Shown here one piece after another: positions 1 through 13,029 of a stretch of 64,000 nt of DNA. The stretch's first letter is position 1; the number at the start of each line of letters is the position of its first letter. Below the pieces are notes generated by a model. The model was not told where the DNA came from and did no database searches. It saw only the letters and a list, made by a program, of their open reading frames with translations. The position numbers and the translations under genes are program-made. Source of the stretch: Peromyscus leucopus (lineage: Eukaryota > Chordata > Mammalia > Rodentia > Cricetidae); the NCBI RefSeq assembly GCF_004664715.2, contig NC_051063.1, positions 116,174,829-116,238,828 on the forward strand, given 5' to 3'.

Positions 1-2190
1 AATATGGTCTATTAATTTTCAAAAGCCTGGTCAAGTGAAAGGCTTCAGGGTCAACACATTGTCAATATGTCACAAAAATGCTACAATATAATTCCTCTGT
101 GATATCTTTACTTATTCATATTTGAGTCTCTTTGGACTATGTATAGTCAACAGCATTCCAATTTCCCTTCAACCATAATTTATCTTGCAATTTTTGACAA
201 TGGCATTGGTTATTTTTAATTCTAAGGAATGAGTCCTTAATTGGAACTGTCTTTTCTGATGTTAGAGCCAATTAAGAAAATACTTCAGAGAAAAATCACC
301 AATTAGGGTGCATACGAACAAGAGCTATTTCTAGGTGATAAATGCCATAAATAAATTCCATGATAATTGTTGATAATCACTTTAGAGATCTCCTGAGGAT
401 GAAACCCCTGAGCATTTAGAATTCTTAAATATAGGTTGGAACATTAATGTTCTTTACATAATTCCTAACATAATAGAGTAACTGCATTCATGTGATGCTG
501 TCTTAACAAAAAAAAGAACTGCAATAAATTGGTGTAAGATTTGTTTCGCTTATTGACATAAAATGTCTCTTAAACAGTGGCTAGGAACTCTACTCATATG
601 GGGTATGAAGGAACACACAAATATTCACTCAGTCACTAGGTTATAATTCATCAAAAGTATGAGAAGTGCCATTCAGATATTATGATGTTATTTTATAGCC
701 CAGATAATGAGTGATGGACCAAATGTGGAGGTGGATAACAGTCATTGGGGTTTGCCTGGGAAAGGTGATGTCTACTATGAACACTGAAGAATAATGGGTC
801 ATTTTAGATACAGAAAGGCACACATGGTAACTGTACTACAGCAAATAAATGTGAAGAACCAGGGAGTGGCATGTCGTGGGAACTCCACACAACTGGATAG
901 GGCAAAATTCCTTATGGGTCAATGTCTAGGGCACTCAGGAAACATGGGTTACAAACCACTTTCTTCATTGATTTGTTGTTTTATAGAGGAAGTTAATGAA
1001 CAGTTCATATCTATGTTTTATGTTACAAATAAGACAGTTACACATAAGGATGTAAAATAATTTAATTCATATGGACACAACCAAAAATATCATTTGTCTT
1101 GATTCAATGATATTATCCAGTTTAACAGTAACAACACCAATAATTATTTCTCCAGGCCATATGGGATGGCAGAAACAGATTTATTGCTATCCTCTTTTCT
1201 CATTTGTGTTAGCTATGTTTCTGTAACTGGTTTGCTTGTCCTTTGTGGATTGGTAATATGCTGAGAATCCATCAGTCTTTTTCTTTCTGATTGTAGTATA
1301 TACTTTCCTCTTGGCAAGATCACTTTTATCTTTCTTTAATTAGAACTATTACAGAGTTCACTTTCTTTAGGATTTACCTTCAGGCAATGAGGGGCAATGA
1401 AATGTAGCAGTTACTGCTTATAAAAAGAACTTTCAGAAGATTTTCGTCCTTCTAAACTTTAGTTTTTGTTTTACAGAATACAAACTTTGATAACTTATTT
1501 TTAAGGTTCTTTGGAGTTAACTGAAAGAAGTTCTGAAATACATCCAGTATCTCAGAAAGAACATGTCAGCTCTCTTATTTCTTTATACATGTAGCAAATT
1601 ATTTGACATTCATAAGTTCCTTTTTATGGCCAAGTAATGTTTGATTAGATTTACCAGATGTTTTTCTAAAATATTAACTGTATGCATAGTAGAAAAAACT
1701 GTACCATAGGCTAGGAGACAAATTTCAATGAATCCTTCTAAAACTGCATAGTGCAACAATACTGTGTTCAAAATTTGCTTGCATCTTGAGGTCTATATTG
1801 AAGGCAACTTTCTTCCTGAGTATCTTATTTAGGCACAAGTTTTAGGAACACTAAGAGACATTTATGCAGATGGGTTCCCTGTGACACTAAATTCTATAGA
1901 GGGGAAAGGAAGAGCAGAGTAGAACAGGCAAGAACATAACTGGTCCAAGAGAACCGAAGTTTCCTTCCCTGTTCCAACATATTCATGTCATATTTCTTTA
2001 TCTCTGTCACTTTAGAATCTCTTCTTGAGTCATGCTTTTGTTTCTTTGTCATGACGATTTGTTTATGAAAGGGCTTCAGTAAGTTCCAAATCAGTCTGGA
2101 GCAAAACTTAGTGGTGCCTATAGCGAAAGCTCTGTGGAAGAGCAGCTGTCTAATGTCTGCAAAGCTCTGGACTAAATACAGAAAAGAAAA
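1..2190. other. Unique AT-rich DNA, no gene seen
   Basis: I see no repeat family that I can name and no coding-like reading frame. The longest frame (88 codons, 794-1060, plus) has no recognisable motif and no codon structure that suggests an exon. Confidence 0.6.
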
Positions 2191-2204
2191 TCCTTATAGA
2201 TTGC

Positions 2205-2880
2205 TTGTCGTAATGCTTTTATTAGCATGTATTAATTACACAAAATAGTATATTTCATTATGACAATAATTTTTCCACATGTACAAAGGGTATTTTGACA
2301 CTATTTTCATTAACCTCACTTGTCACCTTCCAAACTTCTTCCTCTTCTACTTTCCTCCATTTTTATTGTGGTAGTTGTTTTGTTGCTATGTCTCATGCCA
2401 TAGGTTTCATGAGAGTCATTCCCTACGAGTGTCAGTGAGGATTTGTTAGGAATGTTAGGAGCATGAGCACCATACCAAAGATTACACCACGGAAGACAAT
2501 GTCTCTCACTTTGACATCAGTCATTCATTTTTGTGTGCTGATGGATCCTGTCTTGTGCAGCCAATCACAGCAGCTGTGAGAGTGCAACAGCCATGTCACC
2601 TGGGAAGTCAGTGTTGGACACACACTCCCTTCCCCCAGATCTCATAGTCTTTCTTCTCTATATTTTCTGTAATATGCCTGAGCCTTGGAGAGGGCATTTG
2701 GAGGTCTCATTTCTGGATGAACATTCCACAGTCCTTCATTCTCAGCATTTGGATGAGTTCTGAGTCTTTGTAGATACCATTTACTATGGAAAAAATAAGC
2801 TCCTCTGACCAAAGCTAGTAGCACTTACTTCTCTGTGGGTATAAGCAGTCATTTAGAAGGGCTAATGGATTTCTTTAAAG
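2205..2880 (-). mobile_element. Old L1 (Lx-type) 3' UTR fragment
   Basis: The order of sequence blocks matches, from memory, a rodent Lx-type L1 3' region read in reverse. The blocks include a 'gttaggaa...catgagcac' stretch, 'agacaatgtctctc' near 2500, and 'cttctctgtgggtataag' near 2828. The left edge is T/A-rich, as expected for the 3' end of a minus-strand copy. It is diverged and has no open frame. The subfamily is not certain. Confidence 0.45.
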
Positions 2881-2889
2881 ATGGAAATA

Positions 2890-4288
2890 GTGTTGTATTC
2901 AAATGAAAACTTTCCAGTCCTTTTTAGAAACCAAACAGGACCTTGTTTCTGACTTCCTGCTGTTTTCTCTGACAGCCTGTTACAGCTCTATTCTTTCCAG
3001 ATCTTTTCTCCTCACTGGCCTTCCCATTGCTATGTCATCCTCACCCTGAGAGCACTGTATTCTGTCTTTTCTGGATAGGAAATAAATGGCAGAGGATGTT
3101 AGTCCAAAAGGAGTACAGACTAACGATACAGATTAGCTAGGCCTGCAAACCAAAAATCACAGGTATGTGCCACACTCACTGTGTGTACCCTGAGGACTGA
3201 GGAGGAAAAGGTTACCCATGACTGTAAAGTTCAGAAGAATGTTTCATGGTAGATGTTGACTTTGAGCTGCTCTTCCAGGAATTTTGCCATTTATATTTGT
3301 TTTATAAATAGTACATGCCCACTGATAAGTCTTTAAGAAATGCAGATGAATATTTAGGAAAAACTGAAAGTTATAAACTTATTGTCTTCAGAGAAATTTT
3401 CTTATTATATATAAGCATTTTCATATATATAGTCTTTTAATTGTGAATTTAATGTCTACCAAATGATCATAATGTAGATCATTATTAATTTTAACAGATT
3501 AATGCTAATTAAATCATTTATCAATCCAACAAGTACTCACTTTGTAAATACTACATGCCATTTGTTATTCTTGCAAGGTTTACAGTCTCTGGGGACAATA
3601 ATCAGTCAACAAATGAGAGTGTACCTGCATAGGATATAAAATTGGGATTAAAGTAGCTTCAATCTCTGATGAATTTTTGTTTGAGAGGAAATAAAAGTAT
3701 TTACATTTTTTCAATGTTTCTACAATTCAAACTTCCTACAGTAATCATGTATGCAAGTTTGAATGCATCTATTTGTCATGATAAAATAAATGCCTGATGT
3801 CTGCCCTACCAATAGAAAAGGAAGTAACTATATTGTTATTCCCCCTTCATGCTGAGCATGCTCCCAGATGCTCTCATGTTTTAATTCTTTGCCTGCTTTG
3901 TAGACCCTAAGTGGAATTATTGTCTTAGTAATTTATTTCTCCCATTATTTCTACTATTACTATTACCAACCTTCTTAGGTAATTGATCCTATTTACGTTT
4001 TTAGATAAATCTGTGGAATTTCAACAGGGGAATGGGAAAAAATTCTTGCAGCCACAGAAAACAGCAAGTCAATGACACATGAGTAGCTTATAAAGGCAGT
4101 GTGCTGGGAATGTTGACTGAACATAGATACCTAGATATGCTAGTGGCTATATTGATGTAAATGTTCAAATAACTGTGATGCGCTGAAGCCTGTGGCAGTG
4201 TTGGGGTGAATCAAAATGCTTTATTGCTTATAGAGGATAGATTCCTTTAGTGACTGTGAGGCATTCTGAATCCTCTCCCTTTGCTATC
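2890..4288. other. Unique AT-rich DNA, no gene seen
   Basis: AT-rich, with no long frame and no repeat I recognise. It forms the left host flank of the L1 insertion that follows. Confidence 0.5.
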
Positions 4289-4305
4289 TCAATGAGAGGA
4301 AAATG
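4289..4305 (+). repeat. Left target-site duplication of the L1 at 4306-6366
   Basis: The 17 bp tcaatgagaggaaaatg is repeated exactly at 6367-6383, directly after the L1 A-rich tail. This brackets everything between as one retrotransposition event. Confidence 0.93.
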
Positions 4306-5515
4306 TGGCTATTGTAAAGGGTGATGTATCTCTGATTTCCTTCTCAGCTTCTTTGTCCATTGTATATAGGAGTGCTACTGATTTTTTTGAGTTGATCTTG
4401 TATCCTGCTTTGTTGCTGAAGGTGTTTATAAGCTTTATCAGTTCCTGGGTGGAATCTTTGGGGTCACTCAAGTATACTATCATGTCATCTGCAAATAGGG
4501 AAAGCTTGACTTCTTCCTTTCCAATTTGTATCCCTTTGATCTCCTTATATTGTCTTATTGCTCTGGCTAGAACTTCACGTACTATATTGAATAAGTATGG
4601 GGAGAGTGGACAGCCTTGCCTTATTCCTGATTTTAGTGGAATTGCTTTGAGTTTCTCTCCATTTAATTTGATGTTGGCTGTTGGCTTGCTGTAAATTCCC
4701 TTTATTATGTTTAGGTATGTTCCCTGTATTCCTGATCGCTCCAAGACTTTTATCATGAAGAGATGTTGGATTTTGTCAAATGCCTTTTCTGCATCTAGTG
4801 AGATGATCATGTGGTTTTTTTCTTTGAGTTTGTTTATATGGTATATTGCATTGACGGACTTTCGTATGTTGAACCACCCTTGCATCCCTGGGATGAAGCC
4901 TACTTGATCATGGTGGATAATTGTTCTGATGTGTTCTTGGAGTCTATTTGCCAGTATTTTATTGAGTATTTTTGCATCAATGTTCATGAGGGAGATCGGT
5001 CTGTAGTTCTCTTTCTTTGTTGTATCCTTGTTTGGTTTAGGAATCAGGGTAATTGTAGCCTCATAGAAGGAGTTTGGTAATGTTCCTTCTGTTTCTATTG
5101 TGTGGAACAATTTAGAGAGTATTAGTATTAACTCTTCTTTGAAGATCTGGTAGAATTCTACACTAAAACCATCTGGTCCTGGGCTTTTTTTGGTTGGGAG
5201 ACTTTTAATGACTGTTTCTATTTCCTTAGGGGTTATTGGTCTATTTAAATAGTTTATCTGGTCTTGATTTAACTTAGGTATGTGGTACCTATCCAGAAAA
5301 TTGTCCATTTCTTTTAGGTTTTCCAGTTTTGTCGAGTAGAGGTTTTTGAAATATGACCTGATAATTCTCTGGATTTCCTCAATGTCTGTTGTTATGTCCC
5401 CATTTTCATTTCTGATTTTGTTGATTTGGATTCTCTCTCTCTGTCTTTTGGTTAGTTTGGATAAGGGCTTGTCTATCTTGTTGATTTTTCTCAAAGAACC
5501 AACTCTTTGTTTCAT
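4289..5515 (-). pseudogene. L1 ORF2 reverse-transcriptase fragment
   Basis: A 408-residue open frame from the L1 ORF2 protein, which in intact form nicks target DNA and reverse-transcribes L1 RNA. Visible reverse-transcriptase blocks, in order, are the LIPKPNKD...YRPISL block, the [12 protein letters not shown] block with its catalytic aspartate, the [12 protein letters not shown] block, and the FADD active site near residues 341-344. The endonuclease domain and the cysteine-rich C-terminus are absent. The last few residues are encoded by the target duplication, so the frame runs out of the element. Upstream ORF2 sequence continues in another frame to about 5812, which shows a frameshift near 5515. 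It is non-functional because it is truncated at both ends and inverted relative to its 3' UTR. Confidence 0.93.
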
Positions 5516-5812
5516 TAATTTTTTTGTATTGTTCTCTTAGTTTCTATTTTATTAATTTCACCTCTCACTTTGATAATTTCCTGGCGTCTATTCTTCCTGG
5601 GCGACTTTGCTTCTTCTTGTTCTAGAGCTTTCAGGTGTGCTGTTAAGTCACTAGTGTGAGATTTCTCCAGCTTCTTTATGTGGGCATTTAGTGCTATGAA
5701 TTTCCCTCTTAGCACTGCTTTCATAGTGTCCCATAAGTTTGGGTATGTGGTGTCTTCATTTTCATTGATCTCTAGGAAGTCTTTAATTTCTTTCAAACAC
5801 CCTAATAGTTGT
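4306..5812 (-). mobile_element. L1 retrotransposon, inverted upstream segment
   Basis: This is minus-strand L1 ORF2 covering the region just before and including the reverse transcriptase. The companion 3' segment (5813-6366) is on the plus strand. The outer left edge holds the most downstream ORF2 position and abuts the target duplication. The inner edge near 5812 holds the most upstream position. That arrangement is what twin priming of one L1 RNA produces. The junction near 5805-5815 could share a few bases between the two parts. Confidence 0.92.
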
Positions 5813-6366
5813 GCCAGAAACCCAATCCAAGGATTGAGGAATCTGGATGCAGACATCCACGGCTAGACCCTGGGTGGAGCGCCAGGAGTCTAATTAGCGA
5901 GAAAGAGGAGGGTTTATATGAGCGAGAATTGTTGAAACCAAGGTTGGATAAAGCACAAGGACAAATAGTCAAATGAATGGAAACACATGAACTATGAACC
6001 AAAGGCTGGGGGGCCCCCAACTGGATCAGGCCCTCTGAATAGGTGAGGCAGTTGATTGGCTGGATCTGTTTGGGAGGCATCTAGGCAGTGGTACCAGGTC
6101 CTGGGCTCACTGCATGAGTTAGCTGTTTGAAACCTGGGACTTATGCAGGGACACTTGGCTCAATCTGGGAGGAGGGGACTGGACCTGCCTGGACTGAGTG
6201 TACCAGGTTGATCTCAGTCCTCGGGGCAGGCTTTGCCCTGGAGGAGGTAGGAATGAGGGGTGGGCTGGGGGGAAGGGGAGGGGGCAGGAAGGGGGAGAAC
6301 AAGTGAATCTGTGGCTGTTATGTAGAACTGAATAGTATTGTAAAATAAAATAAAAGGAAAAAAATA
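5813..6366 (+). mobile_element. L1 3' UTR segment with A-rich tail
   Basis: Plus-strand L1 3' UTR. It matches from memory the type found in young mouse L1s, for example 'aatctggatgcagacatcca' near 5839 and 'ggaggaggggactggacctg' near 6168. A G-rich run (about 6250-6300) and an A-rich tail follow (6341-6366). The tail abuts the right target duplication. This 3' UTR differs from that of the other young L1 copies in the window. Confidence 0.9.
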
Positions 6367-6383
6367 TCAATGAGAGGAAAATG
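6367..6383 (+). repeat. Right target-site duplication of the L1 at 4306-6366
   Basis: Exact 17/17 match to 4289-4305. An undecayed duplication suggests a fairly recent insertion. Confidence 0.93.
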
Positions 6384-7040
6384 CATAGACTGTGTGAAGT
6401 TTAGGGATAAGCAAAGTGTAATGAGAGAACACTGGCCAGATCCACATGATTTTTCACCTCCTCTTGCCTCTGCCTTGAGTCTGGAAATGTTCTAAATAAA
6501 GATGACTCTGTCAGCCAATGTTTCTGAATAAAGAATAAATTATGTGGAGTAATTAAATATACTCAATATTCATCTCATGTTTAGCATGTATCATTGTATC
6601 TCTAGTCTGTTGTTTAACTAGGTTCTTAGAGTTCAGTTTTGTACATCCACAGATCAATAGGGAAAGGTTTTGTTCACATTCAAGTCTCAAAACATGGGTG
6701 TAGAAAAAAAGACTGCAGAAATATACATGAATAGCCAGTGTCTTTTTGAGATCTCTCAGTTTTCTTTGACACTCTTAGAGTGACTGGCCATAAGCAAGAG
6801 AGGTTGTTGAATAAAGGTGTCCTATTTTCAGACTTGAGAAAATCTGAGAGATAGACATCACCTGCTAGAGCAAGAGGAAGTGAACTTGGTCCATTGCTGA
6901 AAGTTTCCACATAGGAAGCAACCACTAAATGATGTGCATGGTTTCACAGAAGCCCCTGTTCTCATTTGAGTAGGAAGCTTTGTATAAAGTCTATGTTTGA
7001 GAATAAGCTAAGTGAGCTAAATAAATGAACACATTATTTA
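6384..7040. other. Unique DNA, no gene seen
   Basis: No repeat or coding signal recognised. Confidence 0.5.
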
Positions 7041-7044
7041 TCAT

Positions 7045-7069
7045 CTACCTACCTACCTACCTACCTACC
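7045..7069. repeat. (CTAC)n microsatellite
   Basis: About six tandem CTAC units, followed by related tatc-rich sequence. Confidence 0.9.
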
Positions 7070-7569
7070 ATGTATCTATCATTTCATCAGGAGATTCATG
7101 GCCCCCAGTGAGTTCTGTCATATGAGTGTGAATATTCTTCTTTACATGCTTGTTATTCAGGCTAATGTTTTCACACTGTGGTAGTATGAGTAGCAATTCA
7201 TTAACAAGCAAGGAAATTCACTCAGTGGATAGTAAATACTACATATACATGTATACATGTAGAGGGAAAAGGAGAGTGAAAGAAAGATATATAGAGACCA
7301 CGAACGTACATTTTAAAAGAGGAGATGTCACTATGCAAAGCTCTTGCTTCATTTTATATGTCTGAGAATGTAATGAATTCTGACTGAAAAATACACAAAA
7401 TCCCTTATTCTTTAGTGGAATAATACATTTTCTGCAGCAAAATGATGTTGAACACCTGCATGCTTATGCCTTCTGAATGTAGACAAAATATTAAACTTTT
7501 ATCCACACGTCTCCTCATAAATAAAATGTGCACAATACAAAATTATTGCAGTGGAGCAAAGAAACTGAA

Positions 7570-7640
7570 AACCTGTTTAAAAATTGTACAGCACAGCATC
7601 TGGCCAACAGTGCATAAATGGTAGCTGTTGCTGTTATTAA
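7570..7640 (+). mobile_element. Possible MIR SINE 3' end
   Basis: 'gcacagcatctggccaacag' followed by 'tgcataaatggtagctgttg' resembles the 3' end of MIR (gcctggcacatagtagg...aataaatgttagc). It is short and diverged. Confidence 0.35.
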
Positions 7641-10600
7641 ATAACTCAGAGCAAGAGCCTGCAATAAAAATGTGACCGGGATGAAGAATAGTCTTGCAGC
7701 ACCTGGGTGGAGACCCCCCTTTGATGCACCTATCTTCTTTCAGCCCAGTGTGTGTACTTGGCCCTGAGTCAGAGAGATCTGCTGAGTTCAGGATTTGAAC
7801 AGCTATACCGTGGTATCTCTCTTTTGTCTGGGATCTCTCCGATCCTACCATGTGAGAATCTGTAGAAATGAAAGATTCTGGAAACAAAAGAATTTGTTAG
7901 GATGAAGAACATCATATCCTGATAAGTTCCCCCATGTCCCTGTGGATGGCCCCATGCCCATCAGCATAGGAATAGCACTAAATTAACACAGTGAGTTAAA
8001 TTAAGTAAGAAAATAAATGGTGGATGTATTCAAGAAACATGGTGTATGTGTGTGAAATATTCAAGAATTTAAAAAATACATATGATATCCAAAAGTATGG
8101 CACCTTTACAATTGAGTCATTGCCTTGTTCCTCAGCTTCCATGTAAAGCATGGCCAGATACGTCAGCTGCTTTGCTGAAAGTGGCTCCTAAGACCATTGT
8201 TCTAGATGAATCATGCCTCATACCTGTGAAGATAGGAAGTATGTGAACACACAGTCTTGACTAAATCTCTGTACCTCATTTTACAAGTACTAAATTATAC
8301 CCCTTTTTCTGAATAATTATATGCTACATGTTTCCTTCTTTATCAGACACAAGTAGTGAAACAAATGATTCTCCTTGGGTCTTTACTTCTGAACACTCTC
8401 ATGTTCCATTAAACTTAGTTGGATAAATATGGTACATATTTATCCTGTGATCTGTCTTTTGTTTCATGACAGCAAGCTTAGCTCATGAATTACATAAATA
8501 TAACATATTACTTTTTTTTAATCCATGCAAATAGATTGACTCACTTATACAAGAGGTGGATAGGTGCAAGATTCACATTCTAAGTTTCCACAAAAGGATC
8601 AAGCTTCATTTCCCTAAAGGAATAGAACATTTTGCAAAACATCTGTGTATTGTCTTTCTCTTCTTCCTGCTTCTCTACCTGACCTTTGTATAAGCAAAAT
8701 GTTGATAACTTAGCCTCCTTTAAGTAGCTATGGCTACTATACCAATTGCAAAGTCAGGTCAACAAGACAAAGCATACAGGTGTATTTATTGGGGTTTCAT
8801 ATCATGTAGAAACTTTCAGAAAGGAACAGCCAAGACCCAGAGGAATCTGATTTTAGTGCACATCTGATGAAAGAAATGAGTAGTGTGGGAATGAAAGACA
8901 GGACAGAAACTGTATTAATGGTAACAGTAGTAAATGGCATGCATCCAACAGGGCCTGTTTGTACAGAGCCTCTTAGCCTCTGTGGATCACCTTCCTCCCC
9001 TGTACACTGTCTCAAAAGATAGTCTGACAGCTATTTCTATGAATAGAACAGATATCTCTTCAGGTTTAATGACTAGCTTTGCAGGAGAGGAGTTGTTTCA
9101 GGAGCCACTTGGGAGGAGTTCTAGACAAGCCTTGGAAGATAAAGAACAGAAAAGGTCAGAGACCTTCTAGGCTCTTTTGGTTCAAAGCTGTCAGCCTGCC
9201 AATATGTCATATTTGTCATTTACGTTCTAGTACTCAACACCTTCATATCCCTTCCATAGAATAACTTCCTGCATGAAACACCTATGTGTTCTTTGACTAG
9301 GGCTTTGCTTTGGAGAAGATCAAAGCTTAGACAGCTGCAAATCTTCTTCCTGACATTCTCTTACTTCTACTTCCAGAGTTGTTCTTTAGAAAGCAAACTC
9401 TAAGGAGCCAGGCTTTCAGTAACGTTATGACATATGCTGAGTAATGTAGACTCTTAGTTACAAACTTGAGTTCTTTTTGTGAAGGAGAGACTTTAAGGAC
9501 AGAGAAAACAGAGACACTTTTAACCTTTTTAACCAAGAGAGTTCAGAAAACATTGTGGATTGGTTTCATTTGGTTTAAGCTAGTTCAGAAAAAAAAGGAA
9601 CTATTCTTGAATAGGGATTGCATTTGCTTTGTTTGAAAAGATGGGGTATGCATGACTGCTCAGCCAAAGCAAATGGCATATACAAGTCCTGTTTAACTCC
9701 CTTTCTTAGGAAGCATGTTTGTTTGATTTTTATGTTTCTATCTGTAAATTGATTAGAGGTGGACTTGTTGGGTTTTTTCCCAAATAGACAACAGAGAATT
9801 ATAATTATATTTCACTGCAGGCCCACAAATTTATGCCTTAGAGAGTATAATTAAATGCTGGAGACACCACCTCCTCCTCTTTTGGAACCAAAAGCTGTGT
9901 TTTAGACTGTTGGCAAGATCTCTGCTAACCACCCTCCACCCATCATCAAATGGTCCTTAGGTTTAAGATTTCTACTCTCATTCTGAATGCCAAAGTCTAC
10001 ACAGTAACTGCAGTGTGCTGATGGAATCATGTTTTGGAAATAATGCATGAGGTGAAAGTCCTAACTAACTTTAGCTATCCTCTGTCTTCTTGGGGTGAGA
10101 AGAATTAATATACATGGCCTGGATTAGAGATTAACAAATTAGACAAAGCCCCATTATTGGATAGACAGCATGGTGAGGTAAGGTGCTAGAATTTCTATGT
10201 TAGAAAACAGGAGAATTGAACCTAAGAAAACAAATACCATTCCCAGTCTCAGCATACCACTTAAGGCCCAGAATTTGTGTTCATTTTTGTTCTGTCAACT
10301 CTCTAATACTAAGCTTTCTCATCCTGTCTTTGTAAAATTATTATCAGGTGCTGGACATTCCACTGTATGACCTCATGAATATCTACTATGTTAGGGTCAC
10401 CAGACCTGCAACTGCATAATTTGTGTAGGGCCTCTGCTACCCAGCTCATCTCAAAAGCCCTGGTGGGGAGTGGCTAGGCCTGAAATTTGAATTTCAGAGT
10501 TTGCCACATTGCTCATATACTATCTCAAGGGATCATATTTTAGGTACTTCTGACATCCTATTCCTTTGCACAGAAATGGTGCAAAAAAAGAAATATGACT

Positions 10601-10690
10601 TTAATTATTATACCAAGATATGTAAGTTCAAAAGAGAGAATTGGTACAAATAATAATAATAAAAAGAAATGGATAAGGATTGTGGTTATT
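7641..10690. other. Unique DNA, no gene seen
   Basis: About 3 kb without a repeat I can name. Frames up to 114 codons occur (7543-7887 minus), but none has a protein motif, and several overlap on opposite strands. Confidence 0.5.
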
Positions 10691-10691
10691 A

Positions 10692-10840
10692 CAGTAATGG
10701 TAAAAGCTAGCACTTACTGTTTGCTAGACATTGTAGTAAGTGCTACCAGCATCATTAGATTTGATGCTCCCAAGTGCTCTGAGATAATGCCTCTAATGTA
10801 CAAGGAAACTGAGGCTTACAGAGATTGGTTCCCATAGTAA
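10692..10840 (+). mobile_element. MIR SINE relic
   Basis: Contains the diagnostic MIR order 'agctagcacttactgtttgc', 'tagacattgtagtaagtgct' and 'aaggaaactgaggcttacag'. MIR is an ancient tRNA-derived SINE shared by all mammals. The divergence here fits that age. Confidence 0.65.
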
Positions 10841-10844
10841 CAGT

Positions 10845-12690
10845 TGTTCTATCTCAGGACCAGAAACATAACCTTACAATGATCTGGTTCCCAAGCTCAG
10901 TTTTTGTTTATTCCTTGCATTTTCTACTCTTATATTTGTTTGATATTCAACTTCAAATGAATAGATTTCTATAGGCTAGATAATCCCAAGTAGGACTAGA
11001 CTTCTCCATGTTGAAATTTTCCCCACTTATGGGGGCCTTATAGGTGTATTATAAGGGCAGAAGGAACTCAATACAGAGGAAAATTACTAGTGTTAAGTAA
11101 ACAGGTCCAAAGAAATAAGAAAAGGCAAATCCATTCTTAGACAGTATTAGAAACAACTTTATAGAAAAAGGGAGAGAACAGACAGCTTTGAGTCTGGGTT
11201 ACTTAATTCTTTAATCTTGCTTTGTTTTCTAATTTTGTTTTGTGAAGAATACACAAAATTTGAAAGCACTGTGGTCCTTTTCTCTCTGCTCTAAAAATAA
11301 TATTAGCTGTTGTCTTTATCCGGGGCAAAGCAATTATATGGAGAATGCTTTGATCTCGGCTAGAGCAGAGCTGAGACTTTCATGGTGATAGATGTTCCCC
11401 AGTCATTTAAATTTCCCTGAAGACTAACACTTAAAGGCTTGTGAACCTGATAAATGCTTAAAACCTATGACTTTAAGATAATAGTGTGTAAGCTACAAAA
11501 TGTTGACATGAAGCGATTAACACGGGTGTTCTAAGTTGACTGGAAGCCATTGGTATGTGTGAAAATATTTCCTGAAAAATGTCACAGCTACCCAAATGGT
11601 CAGCTATAGAATTTTGCATGTTGGAAACAACTGTACATGTCCATAGCTATCATCTCCAACATCAGGATCTTAATGGAACTATATGAGGCCCAAATCGGAA
11701 GCAGAAGAAACCTCCCATATGTAGAGATTTTCCCCTTAGTTGATTATCTTTTTATGTAAAATTTGAGTGTGTTATGGCTTAGATAAAACTGAAACCATGG
11801 AAACAAGGGCTGGTGCCAGTTATAGTGGAAAGATCTTGACCATGTGGTAGATAATCACAAATCGAACACTGTACTCTTTGGCCTTCATCTCTTTGAGAGG
11901 AAATGTATGTATAACAGGCTGTCCCCATAGTGAGATTGTTCTATTTATTTCAGCTTTACATTTTGCTTCTTTTCAGGAAGTTAAATATTTCAGTTAAATA
12001 TTTTTGCAAAATGAGACACTAAAGATAAAACAATAATGGAATCTTAATAAGAAAGAAGAAAGACAAAATTTCTATTCACAAAACATTCACATTAGTCCTG
12101 ATTGCTTGTTCTCAGACAGGAATGCTATCTGTAAAGTGCAAAATAACTCCCCACTTTGTTTTGATTTGATTATATTACAAAGTAAATGTGGAAATATTTT
12201 GTAGATTGAATTTATTACCCATGCTTACAATGCTAGCCTGATTTAATAATTCCACAATGCATACATATGTTGCCATCATATCACTGTGTTTACCTTAAAT
12301 AGATACAATTACAATTTGTCATGTTATAATAAAACTGATACACAACTGTCAGAACTATCACAAGGACAAACGTGAGATACTTGATATAAATATACTCGAG
12401 AATGTGGAAATTTTTGTCAATACTCTATTATTGTTGTTATTTAGAATAATTTAAATAAAGATCACTCAACACCCTGCCTTGAGAACATATCGCTATGATA
12501 ATTGTAGCACTACTATAATTATTTAAATTTCTCACACACTTACAAATGTTCATGTAACACATACAGATATATGCACACAAGAACAAATAAACATCTCAAA
12601 CCCCACAATCTGGATGATTCTTTGATTTTTTTCAGCGCGTGCTGAACAATATTTCTCAACTTTTGTCTTAGCAAACTAGTAATTAATAAT
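10845..12690. other. Unique AT-rich DNA, no gene seen
   Basis: No repeat or coding signal recognised. Confidence 0.5.
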
Positions 12691-12697
12691 TAATTTT

Positions 12698-12935
12698 CAG
12701 AGTGGAGAAACGGCTCAACAGTTAAGAGTTCTGGCTTCACTTCCAGATGTCCTAGTTTCGGTTCCCAGCACCTGTATGGCAGCTCACAGTCATCCATAAC
12801 TCTAGTTCCAGGAGATCCAGTGCTCTCTTTCAGCCACCAAGGGCACCATATATGCAACTGGTGTGCAGTCATACATGTAGGAAAACAACCATATACAAAA
12901 AATGAAATTAAAATTATAAAAATAATTAGTTGTAG
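12698..12935 (+). mobile_element. B3 SINE
   Basis: Starts 'cagagtggagaaacggctca', the tRNA-derived head with an A-box-like segment. It continues through 'ggttcccagcacctgtatgg' and 'aactctagttccaggagatc' to an A-rich tail. This is the B3 layout (tRNA head plus unique body), transcribed by RNA polymerase III and mobilised by L1. It is moderately diverged. Confidence 0.8.
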
Positions 12936-13029
12936 ATGAGGCAAAATGTTTGATTAGTTCCTAAACACGCAGGTATTTCTATTGTTGATAAAGCTGACTA
13001 TATTTCCAAAAACAATCTGCAAAAGAAGT

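Noticed and set aside
794..1060. 88-codon frame as a small gene
   Set aside because: No recognisable motif and length within chance for AT-rich DNA.
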